Part shown: positions 15,475 to 22,864 of the stretch, piece after piece | How positions within the stretch are numbered: the stretch's first letter is position 1 | How the letters are laid out: each line of letters opens with the position of its first letter | Assembly: GCA_023663735.1 (NCBI GenBank) | Contig: JAMPGV010000031.1 | Location: forward strand, 1-34,020 | DNA: 34,020 bases | Direction: 5' to 3' | Source of the DNA: Muribaculum sp. | Lineage (GTDB): Bacteria; Bacillota; Clostridia; Lachnospirales; Lachnospiraceae | The notes under the pieces: model-generated | What the model was told of the DNA's origin: nothing | Database searches by the model: none | What the model saw: only the letters and a program-made list of their open reading frames with translations | Translations under genes and position numbers: made by a program

Positions 15475-16272
15475 TTAATTCAAATGGATCATAGCGCCCG
15501 ACAGTTTCAGCGCAGCTTTGCTCTCCACTTTGATCTGCCCCTTGGCCGACATGGTCATTCCCGCGGCGCCCTCTATGGAGAGATCCTGCCCCTTGATCCG
15601 GATCTTGCGCTTCCCTTCGATCTGAACGGTGTCGGCCTGCAACGTCAGCTTCCCGCAGTTTAGAACCACCGTGCCGTCCTCCTTCAGTTCCAAACTGCTT
15701 TTGCCGCATTCCAGACGGATTTTTTTCTCCGCCGTCACCGTGGATTCTCCCTTTTCCTTGTTCACACAGATCTCGTTTTTATGTTCCTTGTCTCCGAATA
15801 CAATCTGCTGTTTCTCTTCCTCAAGCGCCCAGCACAGATGCTTCGGGCCGCTGATTTCTATCTTTTCTTTCTCTTCCTCCCCCGAGAACGCCACCAAGCT
15901 CTTATGTTTGGTCTTCCATCCTTTGGCCGGACCCTGCTGCCCGCACATCGTTTGCACGAAAACGCTGTCTGCGGGAAAGCGGCATCCCGTGACAGCGGGA
16001 TGGCAAAAATCCCCTCCCAGAAACGTCACCCGCACCACGTCCCCCTCCTCCGGCAGGGCGAAAAACCCGTAATCCGCACCGCCGTAGCAGGTCAGTACCG
16101 GCACATTGTCGAAAACATCCCGCTCACTCCGCATCGTCTTGACCTGCACCCGCACATTGCCCGTCCCGGTATCGTCCGAAGCTTTCATCACAACGCCCCA
16201 GACGTCATAAGTAGGCCATATGCCCGCCTCCCCGCAGCCGGATGCGCCGCACACCAAATCTTCGTAACTCAT
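15475..16272 (-). CDS. gpV-like baseplate spike protein (C-terminal half of a split VgrG/Afp8)
   Basis: The 265-aa product has an N-terminal OB-fold typical of gpV/VgrG (about residues 23-100: WGVVMKASDD then GNVRVQVK, PEEGDVVRVTFLGGDF, and a (P)AVTGC). Then follows a beta-helix of short periodic strands (about 150-265: CGKSSLELKEDGTVVLNCG, then (V)QIEGKRKIRIKGQDLSIEG). This is the membrane-piercing needle at the tail tip. It starts 9 bases after the gpD-like gene with AGGAGG upstream. Together the two replace the single fused VgrG-like protein seen in Afp/PVC loci. The PAAR-like protein encoded at 21885-22268 would cap its tip. Confidence 0.92.
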   Translation of the reverse strand: MSYEDLVCGASGCGEAGIWPTYDVWGVVMKASDDTGTGNVRVQVKTMRSERDVFDNVPVLTCYGGADYGFFALPEEGDVVRVTFLGGDFCHPAVTGCRFPADSVFVQTMCGQQGPAKGWKTKHKSLVAFSGEEEKEKIEISGPKHLCWALEEEKQQIVFGDKEHKNEICVNKEKGESTVTAEKKIRLECGKSSLELKEDGTVVLNCGKLTLQADTVQIEGKRKIRIKGQDLSIEGAAGMTMSAKGQIKVESKAALKLSGAMIHLN

Positions 16273-16281
16273 CTCCGCCTC

Positions 16282-17361
16282 CTATCTCCGGATACCCTTC
16301 GCCACGGTCCGATATCCGTTTTCATCCAGAAGATGCACCGTCTCGTCCACATAGAACTCCCCCGACAGATCGGAGGCGCTATCCGCTGCGACCGACACTT
16401 TTACCCCCGGCCGCAGTTCCGGTATCCCGATGTGTGTGATCTCCATGCGGGCGCATTTTCTCACCATCCGATCCATATACGCCTTGGCCAGACTGTCCGC
16501 CTGTTCCTTTGTCTCCAGCTCCATATCCCAATACGCCAGACGAAAATTCTTTAAGGACTTTTTCGTGGTCTTGCAGAAAGGATCCGGGACGCCGGGCCAC
16601 TCAGCCCTCCCGGATATAGTCTGATCCCTCCGGTTGTAAGCGTTTACCTCGATGATACCCGTCTGGCCGGCCAGCGTTGCGGATGTGCGGATGCTGTAAA
16701 GCCCGTACTCCCGCGTCAATTCATAGGTGTCCGCCGCTTCGCCCTGCAATTCCCCGAAGACCAGCTCTCCCCTGTCACAGTAAAACACATACCCCAACTT
16801 GTCCGCCAGACCGCAGAGCCAATCATAGTGCGTCTCTCCTCTTATGACACACTCCTGATTCAGGGACTCGGGCAGGGTGTCCACACGCTTTTTGTCCGTC
16901 AGCTCCCCGTAATCCTTTGCATCCAGAATTTCTGTCAGTATTTGCTGGAGCCTTCGGACGCCCGAAGCCTGAAAGGAACTATTCTTTTTCATCAGCCCCT
17001 TCACGTCCAGACAGATCAGCGTATATTCGCGGAATTTAGATCCGTTCTCACAGACCCAGATCTCGTGGAGATATCCCAGAAACACCCGGGTCAAAGTCTC
17101 CCTGTATCCGGCCTGTATCTCGATTTTCTCCCCCAGACGGATGTAGCGTTCCAAATCGCGGGCGTCCGCCTCGAACCAGATCCTGTACACCACGACGGCC
17201 ATGTCCGGCTCCCGCTCCATCGAGGAGGTGATCTCCACCTTTTCCAATGTGCATCCTTCCCCCGGCGTGATCTTTTGGCCTCCGACGGACACCTGCACCC
17301 GGGGATTCACAAAATCTCTATATTTTATGGCCAAATCTTTTCCGCTTATTTTGTCTGCCAT
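16282..17361 (-). CDS. gpD-like tail hub protein (N-terminal half of a split VgrG/Afp8)
   Basis: The 359-aa product fits the phage late control D/gp27-like hub family. It shows an immunoglobulin-like opening (VQVSVGGQK), (L)GEKIEIQAGY, (V)FLGYLHEI, (Y)TLICLDVKGLMKKN, an ETHYDWLCGLADKLGYVFYC block and late KEQADSLAKAYMDRMVRK. It forms the central hub ring joining tube and spike. The start at 17361 is chosen because AAGGAG lies 6 bases upstream and the family begins just after it; the frame remains open to 17694 but that extension is Arg-rich shadow of the next gene. Confidence 0.9.
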   Translation of the reverse strand: MADKISGKDLAIKYRDFVNPRVQVSVGGQKITPGEGCTLEKVEITSSMEREPDMAVVVYRIWFEADARDLERYIRLGEKIEIQAGYRETLTRVFLGYLHEIWVCENGSKFREYTLICLDVKGLMKKNSSFQASGVRRLQQILTEILDAKDYGELTDKKRVDTLPESLNQECVIRGETHYDWLCGLADKLGYVFYCDRGELVFGELQGEAADTYELTREYGLYSIRTSATLAGQTGIIEVNAYNRRDQTISGRAEWPGVPDPFCKTTKKSLKNFRLAYWDMELETKEQADSLAKAYMDRMVRKCARMEITHIGIPELRPGVKVSVAADSASDLSGEFYVDETVHLLDENGYRTVAKGIRR

Positions 17362-17408
17362 GCCCTCTCCTTTTCGTCCGCCGACAGTGCAGGGGCTGTC
17401 TGCGCGTC

Positions 17409-18077
17409 TTATTCCGCAGCGCTGTCGCCCATCCGCAGCCGTGGATTGGAAGCATCGGGGTTCGCCTCCCGCCATGCGCTCCATCCCGCTTCCGGCATAA
17501 GAACGCTCTCCCCGGAATCCGACTGCCCGACGTCTCCTTGATCTGCCGATGGCACATTCGGGATCTCGTCTCCGAAGTATTGCCCTTCGATGGAAAGTTC
17601 CACCTGCGCCCTCACGGGTTTGCCGTCTGGAGAAAACATGGTATAGCGGACATGCATCCGGGTCAAAATACCGCTCACCCCGATGGTTCCCCATTCAAAA
17701 TAGAGCTGTCTGGGCTTTTCGTTCAGGGCAAGATTCTTATTGTCGTAGTAATACAGCTTTTTGATCTCTTGGCGCACATCCTTATAAGAACTTTGGTACA
17801 GACTCGTCAGCGTATTAAAATGAAGCGTCATGGAGAGGATGATCCGGTCTTTCCTTCTATAGCGGCGGCTGTCTTCCACCGGATACTGCCGTCCGAATTT
17901 TATATTGTTTTGGATTTCCTTCCCGGCCCATTCCGGCTCTTCCTCTGCATCCGACAGTCCCACGGCCTCCTCAATGCTCAATTCGGCGGGATTAAACGGC
18001 ACATAAAACGCATTGCCGTGCGATCGGTTCGTGTGTGCGCCGTCAAAGGGACAAATAAACGCTTTCTGTAACGCCAT
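17409..18077 (-). CDS. CIS tube adaptor protein (Afp7-like) with a degenerate LysM tail
   Basis: The 222-aa product contains the contractile-injection tube-protein pattern: FYVPFNPAELSIEEA near residues 24-38, (D)RIILSMTLHFNT, an FEWGT stretch and (F)SPDGKPVRAQVELSIEGQ. Afp7-type proteins connect the last tube ring to the hub and often end in a LysM. Here the last residues, W(S)AWREANPDASNPRLRMG, resemble the middle of a LysM but stop before the final strand, so the domain is truncated or rudimentary. AGGAGAAGCG precedes the ATG. It lies between the small helical gene and the hub. Confidence 0.88.
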   Translation of the reverse strand: MALQKAFICPFDGAHTNRSHGNAFYVPFNPAELSIEEAVGLSDAEEEPEWAGKEIQNNIKFGRQYPVEDSRRYRRKDRIILSMTLHFNTLTSLYQSSYKDVRQEIKKLYYYDNKNLALNEKPRQLYFEWGTIGVSGILTRMHVRYTMFSPDGKPVRAQVELSIEGQYFGDEIPNVPSADQGDVGQSDSGESVLMPEAGWSAWREANPDASNPRLRMGDSAAE

Positions 18078-18098
18078 CGCTTCTCCTATCCTGATTTG

Positions 18099-18434
18099 TC
18101 ATCTGCCTTTCCGCACCGCATCCAGACGAAGACGTTCCTCCACTTTCTCATACACCCGGAGCGCAACTCCGGAGACGAGCGCACTCTCCGGGCGATCCGT
18201 CCCGAAAACCTGCTCCATATGTTTGGCCGCCAGCGAGGGGCGGGATTTGTAATATTCCCGCTCTTCTTTCAACTGCTTCCGCACAGTCTCCTTGATGAAA
18301 GGGAGCAGCGCCTCTTTCATCTTCTCCCGTTCTCTCGTCCGGTCAATCTCCTTCGCCCTGCCCGCGCCGCTCCCCGGATGCGCATATTCCAAACAAATAC
18401 CCTGCGTGTCATAGACAATCGGTTTGATCTTCAT
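18099..18434 (-). CDS. Small helical protein in the Afp6 position, function unknown
   Basis: The 111-aa product has a short beta-like opening (MKIKPIVYDTQGICLEY), a Gly-rich link and then a long, highly charged helical stretch (KEIDRTREREKMKEALLPF; KETVRKQLKEEREYY). In Afp/PVC loci a small gene of unknown role lies at the same place between the second tube gene and Afp7. I do not recognise a family. A role in tube or hub assembly is inference from position. The ribosome site is modest (GGAAAGG 12 bases upstream). Confidence 0.6.
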   Translation of the reverse strand: MKIKPIVYDTQGICLEYAHPGSGAGRAKEIDRTREREKMKEALLPFIKETVRKQLKEEREYYKSRPSLAAKHMEQVFGTDRPESALVSGVALRVYEKVEERLRLDAVRKGR

Positions 18435-18461
18435 CTTAAAACCATGCCTTTCCTTAATGTT

Positions 18462-18896
18462 TTATCTACCCATCTGAAAGTCCTCGTAGCTGATCTCAAA
18501 ATGATCCACCAGAATCCCGTTCTGATCCGCACTCATCTCCCCGACTTCCCAGCTTTTCACGATTAATTCCGTGAACAGATAGGTCTTTAAGGGCTTCCGC
18601 TGATTGTCCATGACCATCACGTTGAGAACTCCCGGAATCTTCTGTCCCACCAGACAGAGCGGATTCATCTGTCCGGCATAAATGCCTTTTTCCAGACGCA
18701 GAATCTGCTCCGCCCCGCAGGATTTGGGAAAAATATGTACTTTTGTGTTCAGGCCGCCTTCCTGAACAATCTCCGTCTCGATCTGGCTCCTCATCCCTGT
18801 GATCTTCTGAAATCCCATCAGGATGTTGTTCAGAGACACAATAAACCGATACCCCGGCAGGGGGTCTGCAAAAGAGGGGAATGACTTCTGTGGCAT
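18462..18896 (-). CDS. Second tube protein, gp19-like (Afp5-like)
   Basis: The 144-aa product is a phage T4 gp19-like inner-tube protein: a YRFIVSLNNILMGFQKITG opening, a Val/Glu loop, (K)GIYAGQMNPL and a C-terminal (N)ILVDHFEISYEDFQ. It diverges clearly from the main tube protein encoded at 19521-19952, as expected of an initiator ring at the tube base rather than the repeated shaft subunit. AAGGAG lies 8 bases before the ATG. Confidence 0.88.
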   Translation of the reverse strand: MPQKSFPSFADPLPGYRFIVSLNNILMGFQKITGMRSQIETEIVQEGGLNTKVHIFPKSCGAEQILRLEKGIYAGQMNPLCLVGQKIPGVLNVMVMDNQRKPLKTYLFTELIVKSWEVGEMSADQNGILVDHFEISYEDFQMGR

Positions 18897-18926
18897 AGGA
18901 CGCTCCTTTTCTTATGTATGGGCTGC

Positions 18927-19103
18927 TTAAAGGCGGAACATATTTTTCTCGCCGTTAATCTTTTTGTTGATGCGGTTGATCTCCTCACAGTACCTGCGTC
19001 TCTCCGGATGGGACATTTTCAGAATCTGCTCCTCCGGCCAGTGGAAATAATATCCGATAAAAGAGACCTCCCGGCACAATTCTTCCCTGTCTGTCAGCGT
19101 CAT
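18927..19103 (-). CDS. DUF6760-type small tail-associated protein
   Basis: The 58-aa product holds (F)HWPEEQILKMSHPERRRYCEEINRIN in overlapping form: the W-P-x-E-x-I and H-x-E-R-R-R marks are typical of DUF6760, a tiny protein found beside tube genes in eCIS and related prophage loci. The ATG at 19103 overlaps the preceding stop as ATGA, so it is translationally coupled. An in-frame upstream start at 19157 would lie inside the neighbouring gene and is less likely. By analogy with paired tail-assembly genes it may act as a chaperone; unproven. Confidence 0.78.
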   Translation of the reverse strand: MTLTDREELCREVSFIGYYFHWPEEQILKMSHPERRRYCEEINRINKKINGEKNMFRL

Positions 19104-19468
19104 TCCCCGATAGCAAAATTTAGCGTGTCGGTAAAGGTTTTGCCGCAGTGCGGACACTGTACCCGGATAATCGGATCTTCCGCTTTGTTCACCGTCTCGT
19201 ACATATTCTGCAGATAGGCAAAATCCGGCGTGAACAGACCTCCGATCAATTCCGGCGTGATCTCGCCGATTCCTCCCAGATTCATCACAACCCGGGACAG
19301 CAGGATCACGGACTGGTACTCCGGATTGCTTTTGGCGCCGGGATTTCTCGCGGCTTCAATCTCGTCTAACGCCGTGGCCAGACGCATCCGTCCCTGACGG
19401 TGCAGCGTTCCCTGTTCGTCCACATACCCTTTGGGCAGCGTAAATTCATATTCCGTCTGAATTAACAT
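19100..19468 (-). CDS. Phage-tail-assembly-like protein with a CxxC knuckle
   Basis: The 122-aa product begins (T)EYEFTLPKGYVDEQGTLHRQ in part, a pattern of small tail-assembly proteins in eCIS loci. It continues with (M)RLATALDEIEA, SVILLSRVVMNLGG and a C-terminal CPHC at 105-108 followed by GKTF. Only one CxxC pair is present, so a metal site would need a second subunit or other ligands. It lies between the main tube gene and the DUF6760 gene with GGGAGG upstream. The role is probably tube assembly; this is inference. Confidence 0.72.
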   Translation of the reverse strand: MLIQTEYEFTLPKGYVDEQGTLHRQGRMRLATALDEIEAARNPGAKSNPEYQSVILLSRVVMNLGGIGEITPELIGGLFTPDFAYLQNMYETVNKAEDPIIRVQCPHCGKTFTDTLNFAIGE

Positions 19469-19520
19469 GTCTCCTCCCGTTCCGCCGCATATGCGGCGTT
19501 GTCATCTCCGGCGCGCGGTT

Positions 19521-19952
19521 TTATTTGTCTCTCGTCACACCCTCATGCGCCAGCTCCAGCGTCTCCACCGCCACCTCGTTCCCGGTGGCATTGAAATCCG
19601 GCGCGGTATATTTGGTGGGCCATGCGGAGATGACCGTCCATTTGGCGATCTCGGCCTGCTTGTCGTCGTGAAGGCTGATGACCACCGTCTTGCGGGTGAT
19701 TGTGCCGCCCTCCACTTCTTTCATCCAGTTGTACAGATCCATGGATTTGGTCATGCCCCACTTGAGGGTGATATTGCCGTACTTGATGATACCCGGCTGC
19801 TTGCCCACTGTATTGACCGCAAAATTGCCCTCCCGGTATTCGATCGGATCCGACGAAATATCCGGCGCGCTCACCTCGGAAAACCCGCCCACCACATTAC
19901 CGTCGATCGTAACTTCATAATTATATTTTTTAAAGGGATATACCATTGCCAT
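19521..19952 (-). CDS. Main inner tube protein, gp19-like (Afp1-like)
   Basis: The 143-aa product is a textbook contractile-tail tube subunit: (Y)NYEVTIDGNVVGGFSEVSA, EYREGN, a GNITLKWGMTKSMDLYNWM block and C-terminal (A)VETLELAHEGV. Hexamers would stack to form the ejected tube. It follows the sheath gene after 13 bases, with GGAGG 8 bases before the ATG, so the two main shaft proteins are co-expressed. Confidence 0.95.
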   Translation of the reverse strand: MAMVYPFKKYNYEVTIDGNVVGGFSEVSAPDISSDPIEYREGNFAVNTVGKQPGIIKYGNITLKWGMTKSMDLYNWMKEVEGGTITRKTVVISLHDDKQAEIAKWTVISAWPTKYTAPDFNATGNEVAVETLELAHEGVTRDK

Positions 19953-19965
19953 CTATCATTCCTCC

Positions 19966-21762
19966 TCACTGTGCGTTTTCCATTTTCTGGGTGATGCGGA
20001 AGATCACAAATTCCGCGGGCCGTACCGGCGCCACGCCGATGACGCAGATCAGTCTTCCGTTCAGAATGTCGTCCTCTGTCATGGTACTTTTCCCGATATT
20101 GATAAAAAATGCTTCGTCCGCCGTAGCGCCGGCCAGCGCGCCGTTTCTCCACTGGGTAGTCAGAAATACCCGGATGGTTCCCTCCACTCTGGACCAGAGA
20201 ATCTCATCGTTGGGTTCAAATACCGCCCAGTTGGTGTTGGCTCGGATGGACTCCTCGATAAAGATGAAGAGCCTTCTCACATTCACATATTTCCAGTTGC
20301 CGTCGCTGGAACAGGTTCTTGCACCCCACACCCGGATGCCCTGTCCGGGAAGCTGGCGGATTAAATTGACGCCTTTGGGGTTGAGTTTCCCCTGTTCCGC
20401 CTCGTTGTATTTGACGGAAAGCCCGGTGCAGTTTCTGACGATCTCGTTGGCGGGAGCCTTATGTACGCCTCTGGTATTGTCCGTGCGCCCGTAGATGCCG
20501 GCTACGGAACCGGAGGGCGGCATATAGACGTTCCGGTTTGCCAGAGGATCGTAGCACTGCAGCCAGGGATGATACATGGCGGCGTAGCTGGAATCGATAT
20601 TTTCCTTAAACTGCTGTAACTCCGACACTTCCTTGTCCTCCACAGGCATATCCAGTATGGCAAAGCGGCTTCCCATGCTCTCGCAATGGCTGACCAGCGC
20701 GCTCTGCACAGCGCTGTCGGTAATGCCCGGGATCGCCATGATACTCACGTCGGAGAGCGTCTTAAACGCCGCAAGCCCGGTTCTCTTGTCCGGGGATCCG
20801 TCCTGCCCCTTATAGAGCTTCACATTGTTCGCCTGTACCTGATCAATCTTGCCGTCGCTTCCCTCCTCAAACCGAATCAAGAACGACAGCTCCCCGGCGT
20901 CTCCAAACAGCTCCTTGATCTTGAGATTCTTTAATTCGTCCACCGACTCCACCGTAACCAGCTGGGATTTTTCCATAGCCTGTCCTATATAATTGCTGCG
21001 GGCGGAATTGAAAGAGATTTCCTCATACTGTTCCATGGCCGTGTCGTCCTCCACCATCAGATTCCACTCCACCAGATATAAGAAAAATTTTGCTGTTTCT
21101 TCTACTGCAGACAAAGCTTCCGTAAAGATAATGCTGCTGCCCTCCACTTTGTCGATCAAGGCATAAGTCAGGCTGGCCGTTTTCGTCCCGTCGGTCTCCT
21201 TGACACATTGAATGCAGATGAGATCTCCGCTCTGATAGCTTCCCGCATTCTCCACGGCCGCCTGTCCGGCTTGCATTTCCGCAACCGCCATCCGGTTCTT
21301 GAATGCAGACACAAGCTTCACCTTCAGACTGTTCCCCCAGACGCCGGGGTTGGACGCGCGCAGTTTCAGAAACTCTACATCCGCCATCTTTTCCCCCTTT
21401 TGCGTAACAAATACCCCCGTGGCACGCACCGCGCCGCCGTTGTCCTGATCTTCCTTGTCCGGACCCGATTCACTTTTCTCCTTGCACACCCGCATCACAT
21501 AGCAGGCGGAACCGCCGTTGTTAAAAAACTGCTCCACCGCATAGGGCAGGAAGCGCAAGTTCCCGTAAGTACACTCCGGCAGGTATCCGCCGAAACGTCT
21601 CTGATAATCCGCCATGCTGGTGATCAGCACCGGCAGTCCCTGAATCGGCCCTTTCTGCGCCATGCCGATAAACCCGGCGGTACTGGTACCCACCCCTTCC
21701 ATTGCCTTGATTCCGGAGTCGAACTCCTCCACATATACGCCCGGTGATAAATACTCTGCCAT
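19966..21762 (-). CDS. Contractile tail sheath protein
   Basis: The 598-aa product begins with the sheath signature MAEYLSPGVYVEEFDSG, continues with FIGMAQKGP, and ends with the conserved sheath handshake domain (DDILNGRLICVIGVAPVRPA, EFVIFRI). The C-terminal (S)GSVAGIYGRTDN...GVHKAPAN and (G)VNLIRQLPGQGIRVWGART patterns are classic sheath features. AAAGGAG lies 4 bases before the ATG at 21762. Only one sheath gene is present, unlike Afp/PVC, which have two or three, so this single long subunit must build the whole sheath. Confidence 0.95.
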   Translation of the reverse strand: MAEYLSPGVYVEEFDSGIKAMEGVGTSTAGFIGMAQKGPIQGLPVLITSMADYQRRFGGYLPECTYGNLRFLPYAVEQFFNNGGSACYVMRVCKEKSESGPDKEDQDNGGAVRATGVFVTQKGEKMADVEFLKLRASNPGVWGNSLKVKLVSAFKNRMAVAEMQAGQAAVENAGSYQSGDLICIQCVKETDGTKTASLTYALIDKVEGSSIIFTEALSAVEETAKFFLYLVEWNLMVEDDTAMEQYEEISFNSARSNYIGQAMEKSQLVTVESVDELKNLKIKELFGDAGELSFLIRFEEGSDGKIDQVQANNVKLYKGQDGSPDKRTGLAAFKTLSDVSIMAIPGITDSAVQSALVSHCESMGSRFAILDMPVEDKEVSELQQFKENIDSSYAAMYHPWLQCYDPLANRNVYMPPSGSVAGIYGRTDNTRGVHKAPANEIVRNCTGLSVKYNEAEQGKLNPKGVNLIRQLPGQGIRVWGARTCSSDGNWKYVNVRRLFIFIEESIRANTNWAVFEPNDEILWSRVEGTIRVFLTTQWRNGALAGATADEAFFINIGKSTMTEDDILNGRLICVIGVAPVRPAEFVIFRITQKMENAQ

Positions 21763-21884
21763 ATTACTCCTTTCCGCCGCCTCCGCGGCACACAACTCTT
21801 TGATTCCCGCATCAACTCAAACCGCGGAAACCGTATTTTGCCATTACTATTTTGCAATTATTTGGATGAGATCCTAATCGCCCG

Positions 21885-22268
21885 TCAAAAAAGTACGGTG
21901 GGACAAATCGGCGCTGCCGCCTGTATATTTCCTCCGTAGACGCATTGCAATTTGGAATCCATGGTGACCGCCTCCGTTCCATGTGCTTTCACCTTTTTAC
22001 AAGGTTTCGTCCAGTCCTGCAATGTGCAGGGTATGCAGGGCATGGGCGTGAGTACCCCCAACGCTGCTGCCGTGGCGGCGATCACCATGGGGTTGGCGGG
22101 ATTGGAACACATGCCGAACGGCAAAATGTGTACAAACGGAATGTGATCCGTCTTCACCGCCACGGGGGTCATAGCATTGACTTTCTTGTCCGGCAGCACC
22201 ATAAGGGGCGTAGGCAAATTTCCAAAACTACATTTTAACAAGCATCCCTGCGTCAACACTGGCTTCAT
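21885..22268 (-). CDS. DUF4280 PAAR-like spike-tip protein
   Basis: The 127-aa product shows the DUF4280 (PF14107) pattern: TQGCLLKCSFG at the start, a TDHIPFVHILPFGMC(S)NPANP run in parts, (M)PCIPC, DWTKPCKKV and a final (S)KLQCVYGG(N)I. The many Cys and Pro residues suit a small metal-stabilised cone like PAAR proteins. It would sharpen the gpV-like needle. AGAGGAG precedes the ATG. Its position before the sheath gene rather than after gp25 differs from Afp/PVC order. Confidence 0.88.
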   Translation of the reverse strand: MKPVLTQGCLLKCSFGNLPTPLMVLPDKKVNAMTPVAVKTDHIPFVHILPFGMCSNPANPMVIAATAAALGVLTPMPCIPCTLQDWTKPCKKVKAHGTEAVTMDSKLQCVYGGNIQAAAPICPTVLF

Positions 22269-22300
22269 CTTTTACTCCTCTCAATGTAACCAAACCCTTC

Positions 22301-22864
22301 CTACCGTCTCTCCACACCGTAATCCCTCTGCTCCACAGGATTGACAGACTGCATTCTCCGGGAGGCGATCAGAACCGGCGCGGCTTTCACATACACGGCG
22401 GGCCAGAGCGCCTGATGAAAACTCCCCCACAGCCGGATTTTAAACTCCACATCCTCCCGCAGGAAAAAGAGTTCCACCGGCTCCCCGTCCTCTCTCTCCA
22501 GCACAGGGTTATCGTACACGGCGCGGACGATCTCGTTTAAGATCCTGTGGAGCTGTCCTTTCTGCAGTCCGCCGAAGCGGTGGTTCTGATTGCAGAAGAT
22601 CAAATACGAAAGCTCCGCCGCCTTGGGCGGAAATCTCCTTTTCCGCTCGTCGATATAGACGCCCGGTGCGGATACGGGAGAATAATCCTGTATGTCATAC
22701 AGATAAATTCCCACCCGGTAATCTTCCTCATCCCACGGCGCCGTGAGGGCGACGGCGTCCTCGTCCCGCACATATTCGGGACAGAGGGATTTTTTCAAAA
22801 GCTCCAAAATGCTCTTGCCCGTCTGTAGAATTTCACTGTCTAAACCGTCCTGTACGCAATCCAT
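22301..22864 (-). CDS. Pvc16-N/DUF4255 tail terminator (cap) protein
   Basis: The 187-aa product shows (L)DSEILQTGKSILELLKKSL, (V)GIYLYDIQDYSPV, the run PPKAAELSYLIFCNQ and a late (P)VELFFLREDVEFKIRLW. This is the DUF4255/Pvc16-N family that caps the end of eCIS sheaths and tubes and stabilises them. The start at 22864 has GGGAGG about 10 bases upstream and overlaps the preceding gene by 25 bases; the longer frame to 23014 is a shadow. As second gene of the operon it would be made early. Confidence 0.85.
   Translation of the reverse strand: MDCVQDGLDSEILQTGKSILELLKKSLCPEYVRDEDAVALTAPWDEEDYRVGIYLYDIQDYSPVSAPGVYIDERKRRFPPKAAELSYLIFCNQNHRFGGLQKGQLHRILNEIVRAVYDNPVLEREDGEPVELFFLREDVEFKIRLWGSFHQALWPAVYVKAAPVLIASRRMQSVNPVEQRDYGVERR

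Noticed and set aside
17362-17694. N-terminal extension of the gpD-like hub protein
   Set aside because: The extra 111 residues are Arg/Gly-rich and overlap the Afp7-like gene. A clear ribosome site and the family start lie at 17361.
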